DNA from: Erysipelotrichaceae bacterium NK3D112
GTDB taxonomy: Bacteria; Bacillota_I; Bacilli_A; Erysipelotrichales; Erysipelotrichaceae
Assembly: GCA_000701725.1 (NCBI GenBank)
Contig: JNJQ01000001.1
Span: forward strand, 274,107 to 338,106
Length of the DNA stretch: 64,000 bases
Direction: 5' to 3'
Shown here in pieces: positions 17,268-26,048 of this stretch; the stretch's first letter is position 1, and each line of letters begins with the position of its first letter. The notes under the pieces are model-generated. The model saw nothing but the letters and a program-made list of their open reading frames with translations, was not told where the DNA came from and did no database searches. A program made the position numbers and the translations under genes.

Positions 17268-18260
17268 ATGAATAAAGAGCAGCTGTACAGATTCATTTCC
17301 GAAAGCGTCGGAAATGAAAGCAATATCACTCAGATTTATGCAATCAAAAACGGCAGAAGTGTTTATGATGCCTGCTGGCATGGATTTACATCCATGGATG
17401 CAATGAATGTCAATTCCGTGACCAAAGGAATCATGGGACTGCTTGCGGGAATTGCTTTGGATCAGGGCTGTATCAGGAGCCTGGATCAGAAAGTGATGGA
17501 GTTTTTCCCGGATTATTCCGTTAAGCGCGGAGAAAAAACAATCTATGAAGTGACAATACGGCATCTGCTCACAATGACGGCTCCGTACAAAGGAAAGTCA
17601 GAGCCATGGACAAAGGTGTGCACTTCAGATGACTGGACGCTTGCGGTTCTCGATTATCTCGGAGGCCGTAAAGGGATCACAGGTGAATTCAGGTATGCGA
17701 CACTTGGAATCCAGATCCTTGCAGGAATCATTGAGAGAGCAAGCAGAGAAAAATGCATCGATTTTGCAAACAGGAATCTGTTTGAACCTCTGGGACTGCC
17801 GAAACGGATACTGCATGGCGACAGTTCCAAAGAAGACCAGTTCGATTTCTTCATGAATAAGAATCCGAGAAAATACGAGTGGTATAACGATCCTCATGGC
17901 ACAGTTACGGCCGGATGGGGATTATGCATGTCGGCAAGAGATATGGCTGTTGTCGGAGAACTTGTATTGAATAACGGTATGTATAACGGCAGCAGGATCA
18001 TCTCCGCAGAATATATTAATGACATGATCAGACCGCATCTTAAACTCGGTGAAAGATTCGGATATATGAACTACGGATATTTATGGTATAAGCCATATGA
18101 TGACAAAGAGGTTTATGCGGCCGTCGGGGACAGCGGCAATATTATTTATGTCAATAAAGAGTTAAATGTATCCGTTGGTATGACAGGCACAATCAAACCG
18201 AGGATATTTGACAGAGTCGATTTTATAGAACGTGAAGTGCTGTCTGTGATTGACGGATGA
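17268..18260 (+). CDS. Serine hydrolase, beta-lactamase class C / penicillin-binding family
   Basis: 330 aa. The S-x-x-K active-site motif is SVTK at residues 50-53, followed by a Y-A-T-L segment near 142 at the Y-x-N position and a late GDSGNIIYV in place of the K/H-x-G triad. There is no signal peptide, so it is probably cytosolic, unlike true beta-lactamases. These proteins are esterases or peptidases of varied substrate. AGAGGAG precedes ATG 17268. Confidence 0.8.
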   Translation: MNKEQLYRFISESVGNESNITQIYAIKNGRSVYDACWHGFTSMDAMNVNSVTKGIMGLLAGIALDQGCIRSLDQKVMEFFPDYSVKRGEKTIYEVTIRHLLTMTAPYKGKSEPWTKVCTSDDWTLAVLDYLGGRKGITGEFRYATLGIQILAGIIERASREKCIDFANRNLFEPLGLPKRILHGDSSKEDQFDFFMNKNPRKYEWYNDPHGTVTAGWGLCMSARDMAVVGELVLNNGMYNGSRIISAEYINDMIRPHLKLGERFGYMNYGYLWYKPYDDKEVYAAVGDSGNIIYVNKELNVSVGMTGTIKPRIFDRVDFIEREVLSVIDG

Positions 18261-18501
18261 TGTCAGGTTATTCATTCAGTTCACAGGGTAAAATTGCCCG
18301 GCTATGTTATGAAGAATACGGAAAATGAGTCAGCCGGATATTCGGTCTGGCGGCTGTAAAAGCATGCGGATCACATATGTGCTCACATACTGATCATGTT
18401 CCGAGAAAATACAAAAATCGAAAATAAAACAAACAGTCCCTGAGCAAATCAATCGTGTTCAGAGGCTGTTTATCAATTAAATGCATTGACCTAGCCACAT
18501 C
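18261..18501. other. Intergenic stretch with weak hairpins
   Basis: The span between the serine hydrolase and the next promoter holds no convincing gene. At about 18427-18475 an AAACAG...CTGTTT pairing around CCTGAG/TTCAG could act as a weak terminator. The left flank is A-rich, so a - strand transcript would see a T-run there. Confidence 0.4.
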
Positions 18502-18549
18502 TTGACTGGTGACCTTTCGTTCACTTATAATAGTGACCGTAAGGTCACT
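18502..18549 (+). promoter_or_regulatory. Promoter bracketed by two GTGACC operators
   Basis: TTGACT at 18502-18507, 18-bp spacer, TATAAT at 18526-18531. Operator A GTGACC-TTTC-GTTCAC (18509-18524) fills the spacer; operator B AGTGACC-GTAA-GGTCACT (18532-18549) is a perfect palindrome right after the -10. Centres are 24 bp apart, on one helix face or nearly so, suiting two dimers of the TetR protein encoded at 18571. Autorepression is inferred. Confidence 0.75.
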
Positions 18550-18570
18550 GTTCTTTTTGAGGAGGCTATT

Positions 18571-19170
18571 ATGGCGAATGTCACAAAAGAGAGAATACTG
18601 GAAGCGGCGCTGCAGATGTTTTCGCAGAACGGTTATGCAGGCACAAACATCCGTGAACTCAGCGCATCGCTCGGGCTTGTCAAATCCGGTGTCTATAAAC
18701 ACTACGAGAGCAAGGAGGCGATCTGGAATGCATTGCTGGATCAGATGATTGCCTATTACGGAGAACGTTTTGGTTCACCTGAACATCTGCCGCCTGTGCC
18801 TGAAACAGCCGATGAACTTGTCGCATTAACCATGCGTATGGTGAATATCACCGTTCATGATGAGAAGATCATCATGACACGCAAGGTGCTGACACTTGAG
18901 CAGTACAGGGATAAACGTGCCTGTGAACTCGCAACAAAACACTTCCTCACAGGTCTTACAGAGATGTTTACAAGAATATTCGCAGGCATGATGGAAAAGG
19001 GAGTGCTTTACAAAGATGATCCTGAAATGCTTGCCTTTGCCTATACCGCGCCGATCTCCGCACTGATCCACCTGTGCGACCGTGAGCCTGAGAAAACAGA
19101 GGAAGCGATTGCCATGGTGGAGGCGTTCAGCCGGCATTTTGTCAGAACTTACGGGAGGAATGCAGAATGA
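18571..19170 (+). CDS. TetR/AcrR family transcriptional regulator
   Basis: 199 aa. HTH at residues about 8-52 (AALQMFSQNGYAGTNIREL, then SASLGLVKSGVYKHYESKE). Helical C-terminal ligand domain. GAGGAGG lies before ATG 18571. The next gene (RibD-like reductase) overlaps its stop by 4 bp, and the following GNAT and flavoprotein genes are closely spaced, so this regulator probably heads a small operon controlled by the double operator upstream. Confidence 0.85.
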   Translation: MANVTKERILEAALQMFSQNGYAGTNIRELSASLGLVKSGVYKHYESKEAIWNALLDQMIAYYGERFGSPEHLPPVPETADELVALTMRMVNITVHDEKIIMTRKVLTLEQYRDKRACELATKHFLTGLTEMFTRIFAGMMEKGVLYKDDPEMLAFAYTAPISALIHLCDREPEKTEEAIAMVEAFSRHFVRTYGRNAE

Positions 19171-19847
19171 GCAGACCCGTTACGACTTTGTATATGCTGA
19201 TGTCCGCGGATGGAAAAATCAGTACGGGTTCAACTGATGAGATGGATTTCGACCGGGATTTTCAGAAAATCCAAGGACTGAAAGAGGGACTGCACCAATA
19301 CTATGAAATCGAGCAGACCACCGATCTCTGGTCGTTCAATACAGGCCGTGTCCAGGCAAAACTTGGCGTTAACACGAAAGAGATGCCTGAAAAGACTCCC
19401 GTATCCTTCGTCCTGCTGGACAATCATCACCTGTGTGCTCATGGGGTTGAGTATTTCTGTGCAAAATCCAAGCAGTTTGTCCTGATCACAACAAACAGGA
19501 ATCATCCCGCTTTTGATGTCAAACAAGAAAACCTGCATATTATCTGTCAGGAAAAACTGTCACTGTCTGATGCGTTGACAGTATTGAAAGAACAGTACGG
19601 CTGCGAGCGGCTTACCATCCAGTCCGGCGGCACAGTCAACGCGCTCTTCCTGCGTGAAAAACTGTTTGATTTCGTGGATATTGTTGTGGCGCCCGTTCTG
19701 ATCGGCGGCAAAGACACAGCAACTTTAATTGATGGACCTTCGTTAAAAACACAGAATGAACTGGCTCAATTGGGCGTGCTGCACCTGATTGAAGCAGAAA
19801 CATTACAGAACTCCTATGTGCGGCTGCGCTATCAGGTGATGCGCTGA
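19167..19847 (+). CDS. Dihydrofolate reductase family (RibD C-terminal-like) protein
   Basis: 226 aa. Opens with RPVTTLYMLMSADGKIS, the typical first strand of RibD_C/DHFR-like reductases, and has LTIQSGGTVNALFLREKLFD followed by VVAPVLIGGKDTATL, the NADPH-binding and substrate strands of that family. In riboflavin synthesis this fold reduces a pyrimidine; stand-alone members reduce unknown substrates. Translationally coupled to the TetR gene. Confidence 0.8.
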   Translation: MSRPVTTLYMLMSADGKISTGSTDEMDFDRDFQKIQGLKEGLHQYYEIEQTTDLWSFNTGRVQAKLGVNTKEMPEKTPVSFVLLDNHHLCAHGVEYFCAKSKQFVLITTNRNHPAFDVKQENLHIICQEKLSLSDALTVLKEQYGCERLTIQSGGTVNALFLREKLFDFVDIVVAPVLIGGKDTATLIDGPSLKTQNELAQLGVLHLIEAETLQNSYVRLRYQVMR

Positions 19848-19860
19848 AGGGAATAAGCTT

Positions 19861-20386
19861 ATGATTCTGGAAACGAAAAGACTTCTGCTTCGGGAAATGA
19901 GCCCCGATGACTTTCAGGCGATGTTTCAGGTGCTTGGCGACCCGCAGACCATGTGGCATTATCCATATACTCCGGACGGGCAGCACGTCAGAGACTGGAT
20001 TGAACGCAATATCAACCGCTATATGAAGGATGGCTTCGGGTTGTGGGCAGTCTGTCTGAAGGAAACCGGTGAATTGATCGGTGACTGCGGACTGACACTG
20101 CAGAATATCAACGGAGAAATCCTGCCGGAGATCGGCTATCATATCCGCCGCGACTGTCATCGAAAGGGTTATGCCTCCGAAGCGGCAAAGGGTGTCCGTG
20201 ACTGGGCATTTCAAAATACGGATTATCCGGCCGTGTATTCGTATTGCAGATATACAAATCTGCCCCTCCATCAAAACAGCAGAATCCATCGGCATGCACT
20301 TTGTATGCGAATATCCGGATGAAATCAATGGAATGACCCATGTATCATCGATTTCAAGAGAAGAATGGATGAATGAAATCAGATGA
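19861..20386 (+). pseudogene. Frameshifted RimJ/RimL-type GNAT acetyltransferase
   Basis: ATG 19861 begins ETKRLLLREMSPDDF, the standard RimJ/RimL opening, and continues through RKGYASEAAKGVRDWAF. The frame then breaks at a run of four C near 20264-20267; dropping one C rejoins the frame that reads IKTAESIGMHFVCEYPDE and stops at 20384-20386. The rebuilt protein (about 174 aa) has the normal family length. The extra C could be a mutation or a homopolymer error. Confidence 0.8.
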
Positions 20387-20420
20387 ATCTGATCCGTGAA
20401 CAGGAAGAGGAGAATGACCT

Positions 20421-21104
20421 ATGAGGATTCTTGTACTCAACGGCAGCCCGAAACGGGAACAAAGCGACACTCTCCACATCACACAGGCTTTTCTGGAAGG
20501 GATGAATGAAGCATCACACCACGATATTCATATCATCCATGTGATTGACAGTCACATCAACTACTGTACCGGCTGTTTTTCCTGTATGAAAAACGGCGGA
20601 ACCTGCATCCATGAAGACGATATGCGCAATATCCTTGAGGAGATTCTTTCAAGCGATCTCCTGATCTGGAGCTTCCCGTTATACTGCTATGGCATGCCGG
20701 CTCCGTTAAAGGCTCTTCTGGACCGCACACTGCCTCTGTCAAGTATGGCAATGCAGAAGGCGGGCGACAGGTACGAGCATGTCGGACAGGCAGATTTTTC
20801 GCATCTTCGGTACTTAATGATCTGCGGCTGCGGCTTTCCCAACAGCAGACACAACTTTGAACCTGCTGTGGCTCAGTTCAGATTGTGCTTCCCCTCAAAT
20901 CACACGATCATCACTGTTCCGGAAAGCCCCATGTTCAATGCGCCAGAAGCAGCCATCGTTACAGAGCCAAGGCTGTCCCTTGTGAAGCAGGCGGGAACAC
21001 AATATGCAGAAACGGGAGAAATCGATCAGGCATTGCTGGATGAAATCGGGACTCCCATGATCAATGAAGAACAGTATGCGGCGATTGTGAATGGAGGTAT
21101 GTGA
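20421..21104 (+). CDS. NAD(P)H-dependent FMN reductase / flavodoxin-fold oxidoreductase
   Basis: 227 aa. Starts ILVLNGSPKREQSDT, the phosphate-binding loop of NADPH-dependent FMN reductases (N-G-S-P-x-x-x-S). A CTGCFSCMKNGGTC segment near 50-62 is the Cys-rich loop frequent in the iron-sulfur flavoprotein subgroup, and YCYGMPAPLKALLDR is the dimer/flavin segment. Likely reduces quinones, flavins or metals; substrate unknown. The next gene begins at its stop. Confidence 0.8.
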   Translation: MRILVLNGSPKREQSDTLHITQAFLEGMNEASHHDIHIIHVIDSHINYCTGCFSCMKNGGTCIHEDDMRNILEEILSSDLLIWSFPLYCYGMPAPLKALLDRTLPLSSMAMQKAGDRYEHVGQADFSHLRYLMICGCGFPNSRHNFEPAVAQFRLCFPSNHTIITVPESPMFNAPEAAIVTEPRLSLVKQAGTQYAETGEIDQALLDEIGTPMINEEQYAAIVNGGM

Positions 21105-21106
21105 AA

Positions 21107-21439
21107 ATGAAAGAATTCATCGCTTATTGCGGGTTGGACTGCGAAAGATGCGAAGCCCGTACTGCAACCATTAACAATGACGGTCACTTAAGACAGAAGG
21201 TTGCGGAAGAATGGTCACAACTCAACGGCGTAACGATTACACCGCAGATGATCAACTGCACCGGCTGCCGGATTGACGGAGTAAAAACCCCGTTTTGCGA
21301 ATCGTTGTGCCCGATCCGCCAGTGCGCTTTAATCAGGAAAATTGAAACCTGCGGCAGGTGCGCAGAGGTGAAGACCTGTGAGAAGGTCGGAATGATTCTC
21401 AAAAACAATGAGGAAGCCAAACGTAATCTTGGATTGTGA
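21107..21439 (+). CDS. DUF3795 Cys-rich small protein
   Basis: 110 aa with Cys in the pattern CGLDCERCEA near the N-terminus, CTGCR in the middle, and CESLCPIRQC and CGRCAEVKTC later, eleven Cys in all. This spacing matches DUF3795 (PF12675), presumed metal- or cluster-binding. ATG 21107 is chosen because GGAGG at 21094-21098 suits it better than GTG 21101. Pairing with a flavodoxin-fold reductase suggests a shared redox role. Confidence 0.8.
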   Translation: MKEFIAYCGLDCERCEARTATINNDGHLRQKVAEEWSQLNGVTITPQMINCTGCRIDGVKTPFCESLCPIRQCALIRKIETCGRCAEVKTCEKVGMILKNNEEAKRNLGL

Positions 21440-21475
21440 TTCCATAAACAGATATCAGATGAATGAGGTAAACCT

Positions 21476-22042
21476 ATGCGCCACTGCGGAACACAGCTAT
21501 TGGAAACAGAAAGATTAATCCTGAGAAGATTTGAAATCGAAGATGCACAGGCGATGTACACCAACTGGGCATCTGATCCCGATGTGACGAAATATCTGAC
21601 CTGGCCTGTACATGCAAGCGCCGATGTCAGTAAGACGATATTGAAGGAGTGGATCTCATCCTATTCAAAGGACAATTATTACCAATGGGCAATTGTCTTC
21701 AAAGAGAATGGAACTGAGCCGATCGGCAGTATCGCTGCGGTTCATATTAACGATGATATCGATATGGTTCATATCGGCTACTGCCTTGGCAAACCCTGGT
21801 GGCATAAGGGAATCATGTCCGAAGCTCTCAAAGCAGTCATGGATTTCTTTTTCGATCAGGTGGGGGCGAACCGCATCGAATGCCGCCATGATCCAAGAAA
21901 TCCCCATTCCGGCATGGTTATGAAAAAGTGCGGGATGAAATATGAAGGCACCATGCGCAGTGCTGACCGTAACAATCAGGGCATCTGCGATTCATGCTGT
22001 TATGCACTGCTGAGGTCAGAACGGCCGTCTGGTGAGCTATAA
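21476..22042 (+). CDS. GNAT acetyltransferase, RimJ/RimL type
   Basis: 188 aa. Opens LLETERLILRRFEIEDAQAMYTNW, then IGYCLGKPWWHKGIMSEALKAVMDFFFD (acetyl-CoA loop) and ANRIECRHDPRNPHSGMVMKKCGM, the complete order for RimJ/RimL-like N-acetyltransferases. It is intact, unlike the related gene at 19861. Substrates of this group include ribosomal proteins, amino acids and antibiotics; none can be assigned. Confidence 0.85.
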   Translation: MRHCGTQLLETERLILRRFEIEDAQAMYTNWASDPDVTKYLTWPVHASADVSKTILKEWISSYSKDNYYQWAIVFKENGTEPIGSIAAVHINDDIDMVHIGYCLGKPWWHKGIMSEALKAVMDFFFDQVGANRIECRHDPRNPHSGMVMKKCGMKYEGTMRSADRNNQGICDSCCYALLRSERPSGEL

Positions 22043-22063
22043 TACAGATATGAGGTGAGAAAA

Positions 22064-22102
22064 ATGAGACGATGCATTGTTTCAGCTCCACGCAGAGCCT
22101 GA
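22064..22102 (+). CDS. Putative 12-residue leader peptide before the MFS pump
   Basis: ATG 22064 behind GAGGTGAG encodes MRRCIVSAPRRA and stops at TGA 22100-22102. Its last codons and stop are inside the 5' arm of the large hairpin that follows. A short ORF with its own ribosome site, ending in a hairpin ahead of an antibiotic-type efflux gene, is the layout of ribosome-stalling leaders such as those of erm, cat and mef genes. Translation of this peptide is not proven. Confidence 0.55.
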   Translation: MRRCIVSAPRRA

Positions 22103-22141
22103 GGAGTCTGTGTGGAGGAATTGAAATTCCTCAGGCTTTGC
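22092..22141 (+). promoter_or_regulatory. Two mutually exclusive hairpins in the MFS leader
   Basis: Stem 1 pairs 22092-22105 with 22128-22141: 14 bp with one G-T wobble and a 22-base loop. Stem 2 pairs GAGGAATT (22115-22122) with AATTCCTC (22125-22132), so its 3' arm competes for the same bases as stem 1. No T-run follows, so neither looks like an intrinsic terminator; translational control of the start at 22178 is more likely. GCTCC at 22085-22089 could also pair with the pump's Shine-Dalgarno (GGAGC, 22166-22170). Confidence 0.6.
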
Positions 22142-22177
22142 TCATATCAAAGAAACAAACGATAAGGAGCAAAGATA

Positions 22178-23458
22178 ATGAATAACAACAATAACGAACT
22201 GAAGAATTTTTATCTACTCTGGAGTACGCAGAGCCTTTCTCAGCTGGGCAGCGCAATGACCGAATTCGCACTGACATTGTGGCTGTATGAGAAAACCGGT
22301 TCGGCACTCAGCACGGCTGCACTGACGATCTGCACCTATGCACCGTATGTGATCATGAGCATATTTGCCGGTGCAGTCTCAGACCGGTATGACAAGAAGA
22401 AAACCATGCTTGTGTGTGATGTGCTGGCGGCATTTACCACGATTCTTGTTTTTGTGCTGTACAGAACCGGTACGCTTGCGGTATGGCATCTGTATGCACT
22501 CAACGCTGTTTCCGGACTGATGAATACGGTCCAGCAGCCGGCTTCAGAGGTTGCCTATACGCTGATTGTTCCAAAGCAACAGTATCAAAGAACAAGCGGA
22601 CTGCAGTCGCTTTCCCGTTCTCTGATATCCATCGGCAATCCGTTAATCGCTTCGGCACTGTATGGAACATTCGGCCTGGACGCAGTGATATCGATCGATC
22701 TGATGACTTTCGCGATCGCATTTCTTACGCTTCTGTTTCTGATCCGTCTGCCGGATATTCCTGCAAAACCCGCGCCGGATAAAAACATGCTGGAGCTGGC
22801 AGGGGAAGGACTGCGGTTTCTTAAGAAAAACCCGCTCGTGCTGGATGTGATCCTTTTCATGTCAGGTGTCAATCTGATCGCATCAGCCTTTGATGCCGTG
22901 CTTCCCGCTCTGGTCATTCCGAAAAGCGGAAACAGCACGCTTGGAATTGTGACATCCTGTTCGGGGATTGCAATGGTGCTGGGAAGCCTGATCGTTTCCG
23001 TCATGCCAAAGCCAAAAGACCGGGTCAGGACCATTTACCTGACAATGCTGTTCTCACTTGGAACGGAGAATTTCCTGCTCGCATTTTCCAGCAACCCGCT
23101 CATATGGTGTATCGGTCAGGTGATCGGATGGATTCTTGTTCCTGTGATGAGCGCCAATCAGAATGTGATCATGCGAAATACGATCCCGGTGGAATTACAG
23201 GGAAGAGTATATGCATGCCGGAACACCCTGCAGTTTTTCACGATACCCATCGGTCTTGCCCTTGGCGGATTCATGGTGGATTATGTCTGTGAACCGCTTA
23301 TGTCATCTGTTCGAAACGGGCAGCTTCTCAACATACTGTTTGGCAGCGGCAAAGGCTCCGGGGCGGCATTCATGATGTTTCTGCTCGGAATGGCCGGAAC
23401 TATATTCTGTCTTGTTTTCGGAATGAAGCTGAAGCAGTATCAGTACTCTGAGGAATAA
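22178..23458 (+). CDS. MFS efflux transporter, macrolide-efflux (Mef)-like group
   Basis: 426 aa, about 12 transmembrane helices. Begins FYLLWSTQSLSQLGSAM, with the conserved loop SDRYDKKKTM between helices 2 and 3 (MFS motif A equivalent) and QQPASEVAYTLIVPKQQYQ after helix 4, features shared by the Mef-type drug-exporter family. Substrate is not determinable. AAGGAG at 22164-22169 serves ATG 22178. Upstream leader (22064-22141) suggests inducible translation. Confidence 0.8.
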   Translation: MNNNNNELKNFYLLWSTQSLSQLGSAMTEFALTLWLYEKTGSALSTAALTICTYAPYVIMSIFAGAVSDRYDKKKTMLVCDVLAAFTTILVFVLYRTGTLAVWHLYALNAVSGLMNTVQQPASEVAYTLIVPKQQYQRTSGLQSLSRSLISIGNPLIASALYGTFGLDAVISIDLMTFAIAFLTLLFLIRLPDIPAKPAPDKNMLELAGEGLRFLKKNPLVLDVILFMSGVNLIASAFDAVLPALVIPKSGNSTLGIVTSCSGIAMVLGSLIVSVMPKPKDRVRTIYLTMLFSLGTENFLLAFSSNPLIWCIGQVIGWILVPVMSANQNVIMRNTIPVELQGRVYACRNTLQFFTIPIGLALGGFMVDYVCEPLMSSVRNGQLLNILFGSGKGSGAAFMMFLLGMAGTIFCLVFGMKLKQYQYSEE

Positions 23459-23490
23459 CAAAATTGCAAAATCCGTAAAGGAAATGAAAG

Positions 23491-23530
23491 ATGCCTTAAG
23501 GTAAGCAAACAGCAGCCTTAAGGCATTTTG
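23491..23530 (+). terminator. Rho-independent terminator of the MFS gene
   Basis: ATGCCTTAAGG pairs perfectly with CCTTAAGGCAT over an 11-bp stem and 14-base loop, followed by four T. Confidence 0.75.
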
Positions 23531-23611
23531 TAATATTCATTAATTATTTTAACAAACATGACATACTGATGGCATGTTTCATCTGATATGATGCAGTTGA
23601 GGCTGATAAAA

Positions 23612-24523
23612 ATGAAAATTGACAGACTGATCGGAATCCTTTCCGTGCTGCTGCAGGAAGACAGGACAACAGCTGTGCAGCTGGCGGAAAGATTTGAGGT
23701 ATCCCGCAGAACAATTAACCGTGATATTGAGGATCTTTGTAAAGCCGGCATTCCGATCCGCACAGAACAGGGCTATGGCGGCGGTATCAGTATTATGGAC
23801 GGATATCGCATGGACAGGACAATACTGACTTCAAAGGATATGCAGATGATCATAGCGGGGCTGCGCAGTCTTGACAGTGTGAGCGGAAGCAGCTATTTCG
23901 CGCAGCTGATGGAGAAGATCAGCAGCGGATCTTCAAAAATCAATGCCTCACGGGATTCCATTCTGATAGATCTCTCATCGTGGTATCAGAAACCGCTGAG
24001 TGAGAAGATCGAGATCATACAGGCCTCAATCACAGACAGACATCTCATCAGATTCCGGTATTATGCCCCTTCAGGCGAAAGCGAGCGGACAGCTGAACCG
24101 TATTATCTGATATTCCGCTGGTCAGGCTGGTACCTTTGGGCCTGGTGCAGAGACCGCAAGGACTACCGGTTATTCAAGCTGAACCGCATGGATCAGGTTG
24201 AAGAAACAGATCAGGAATTTACCGGCCGGAACGCACCGGCGCCGGATCTGTCGGATGACAGGATATTCCCCCGTGCAACAAAAGTCAAAGCGCTGTTTGC
24301 ACCGGATATGAAATGGCGGCTGGTGGAGGAATTCGGAGTGCATTGCTTTACGGAAGCGGATGACGGAAGACTTCTCTTTACGTCGGATTTTACTGATATG
24401 GACAGCCTTGTCAGCTGGCTGATGACCTATGGACCGAAAGCGGAAGTGCTTGAGCCCTCAGAAGCACGCGATATGATCCGTGAAAATGCGGAAGAAACAT
24501 TGAAGCTGTACAGAAAGGATTGA
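23612..24523 (+). CDS. YafY-type regulator: HTH plus WYL domain
   Basis: 303 aa from ATG 23612. N-terminal winged helix (residues 1-60; LAERFEVSRRTINRDIEDL, then GIPI...GYGGGISI), central WYL domain (about 135-205, RFRYYAPSGES and WYLWAWCRDRKDYRLFKLNR), and a C-terminal WCX region. This three-part layout is standard for WYL transcription factors. The next gene is a GyrI-like protein 5 bp away, a pairing often seen, so this protein likely regulates the operon to about 25917. Confidence 0.85.
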   Translation: MKIDRLIGILSVLLQEDRTTAVQLAERFEVSRRTINRDIEDLCKAGIPIRTEQGYGGGISIMDGYRMDRTILTSKDMQMIIAGLRSLDSVSGSSYFAQLMEKISSGSSKINASRDSILIDLSSWYQKPLSEKIEIIQASITDRHLIRFRYYAPSGESERTAEPYYLIFRWSGWYLWAWCRDRKDYRLFKLNRMDQVEETDQEFTGRNAPAPDLSDDRIFPRATKVKALFAPDMKWRLVEEFGVHCFTEADDGRLLFTSDFTDMDSLVSWLMTYGPKAEVLEPSEARDMIRENAEETLKLYRKD

Positions 24524-24528
24524 TCATT

Positions 24529-25167
24529 ATGGCATTTGATTTCAAGAAAGAATACAAAGAGTTTTATCTGCCGAAGCAGACGCCTTCGATCGTGAATGTG
24601 CCGAAGATGAATTACATTGCGGTGCGCGGCAAAGGAAATCCCAATGATGAAGACGGCGAATATAAACAGGCGATCGGGCTTCTGTACGGCATTGCATTTA
24701 CGATCAAGATGAGCAAAAAGGGCAATCATCAGATTGACGGATATTTTGACTATGTGGTGCCGCCGCTGGAAGGCTTCTGGTGGCAGGATGGAGTGATCGG
24801 TGTCAATTATGCCGACAAGGATTCTTTCCAATGGATCGCGGTGATCCGTCTGCCGGATTTTGTTACGGAAGATGACTTCCGCTGGGCCCTCAAAGAGGCA
24901 TCCGCGAAAAAGAAACAGGATTTTTCAAAGGTCGAATTCTTCTCATATGAAGAAGGCATCTGCGTACAGTGCATGCATATCGGGCCTTATGATGATGAGC
25001 CTGCAACGGTATTGAGAATGCATGAATTCATGGAACAGGAAGGCTATGAACTGGACATTACGGACAGACGCATGCACCATGAAATCTACCTGAGCGACGC
25101 AAGGAAAACCGCACCGGAAAAGCTCAGGACGGTCATCCGTCATCCGGCCAAAGTGAAAGGGAACTGA
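24529..25167 (+). CDS. GyrI-like small-molecule binding domain protein
   Basis: 212 aa. The fold markers MNYIAVRGKGNPNDEDGEYKQAIGLLYGIAFTIK, PLEGFWW and CVQCMHIGPYDDEPAT match the GyrI-like/SbmC domain, which binds hydrophobic cations in multidrug regulators. Stand-alone members of this size sequester drugs or toxins or hydrolyse electrophiles. It follows the WYL regulator immediately; AAAGGA precedes ATG 24529. Confidence 0.8.
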   Translation: MAFDFKKEYKEFYLPKQTPSIVNVPKMNYIAVRGKGNPNDEDGEYKQAIGLLYGIAFTIKMSKKGNHQIDGYFDYVVPPLEGFWWQDGVIGVNYADKDSFQWIAVIRLPDFVTEDDFRWALKEASAKKKQDFSKVEFFSYEEGICVQCMHIGPYDDEPATVLRMHEFMEQEGYELDITDRRMHHEIYLSDARKTAPEKLRTVIRHPAKVKGN

Positions 25168-25170
25168 CTT

Positions 25171-25917
25171 ATGGAATACATCAGAGTAACAAAGGACAAT
25201 CTGGAAAAGGAACATATCTGCTGTGCCATTTCCAATAACAGGGATGTTCAGGTTTCATCCAAGAAGGCATGGCTTGCGGACAGATTCAATGAGGGGCTTG
25301 TCTTTCTTAAGAGCACAGAGCGGGGAAAGTGCTTCATTGAGTATATACCGGCTGAGAATGCATGGATCCCGGTTGAAGCGGACGGATATATGTATATCGA
25401 CTGTCTCTGGGTGTCCGGCTCCTTTAAGGGACATGGCTATTCTTCGGATCTGATGAACGCCTGCATCAAAGACAGCAGGGAAAAGGGAAAGAAGGGACTT
25501 TGTATTCTTGCGGCTGCGAAGAAGAAACCGTTCCTTGCTGATCCGAAATACCTTTCACATATGGGATTTACCGTATGCGATGAGGCGGATAACGGCATTC
25601 AGCTCTGGTATCTGCCTTTTGAGAAGGAAGCCGTGAAACCCGAATTCAGAGAATGCGCAAAGCATCCTCATGTTGAAGAAAAAGGATATGTGCTGTATTA
25701 CACCAGCCAGTGTCCGTTCAATGCGAAATATGTGCCCGTTCTTGAACAGACCGCAAAAGAAAACGGAATCCCGTTTCATGCAGTTCATATCCAAAGCAGA
25801 CAAGAGGCACAGAATGCTCCGTCTCCGGTTACAAATTATGCGCTGTTTCATGACGGGGAATATATTACGAATGAGCAGATGAATGATAAAAAGTTCCTGA
25901 AACTTGTTAATGTATAG
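25171..25917 (+). CDS. GNAT N-acetyltransferase with C-terminal YoaP-like domain
   Basis: 248 aa. Residues 1-145 are GNAT-like (DCLWVSGSFKGHGYSSDLMNACIKD acetyl-CoA region). Residues about 155-248 carry GYVLYYTSQCPFNAKYVP, a thioredoxin-like strand with one Cys, and a NYALFHDGEYITNEQMND end, as in YoaP-type proteins of Bacillota. The fusion is known in the family; substrate unknown. 4 bp after the GyrI-like gene, same operon. Confidence 0.8.
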   Translation: MEYIRVTKDNLEKEHICCAISNNRDVQVSSKKAWLADRFNEGLVFLKSTERGKCFIEYIPAENAWIPVEADGYMYIDCLWVSGSFKGHGYSSDLMNACIKDSREKGKKGLCILAAAKKKPFLADPKYLSHMGFTVCDEADNGIQLWYLPFEKEAVKPEFRECAKHPHVEEKGYVLYYTSQCPFNAKYVPVLEQTAKENGIPFHAVHIQSRQEAQNAPSPVTNYALFHDGEYITNEQMNDKKFLKLVNV

Positions 25918-26048
25918 AAGGAACATCATGCATGTCCAAGGGAATGGCATCTCTTCTGATCGCAGTTCCCGTCAGCTGCAGCAGAAACATTCGGAAACCG
26001 GAACACCTGCAGCAATGATACGGTTTCTTTTCCGGTTGAGGTGATGAT

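Noticed and set aside
22092..22141. Intrinsic terminator for the hairpin before the MFS gene
   Set aside because: The stem is not followed by a T-run; a regulatory role is more likely.
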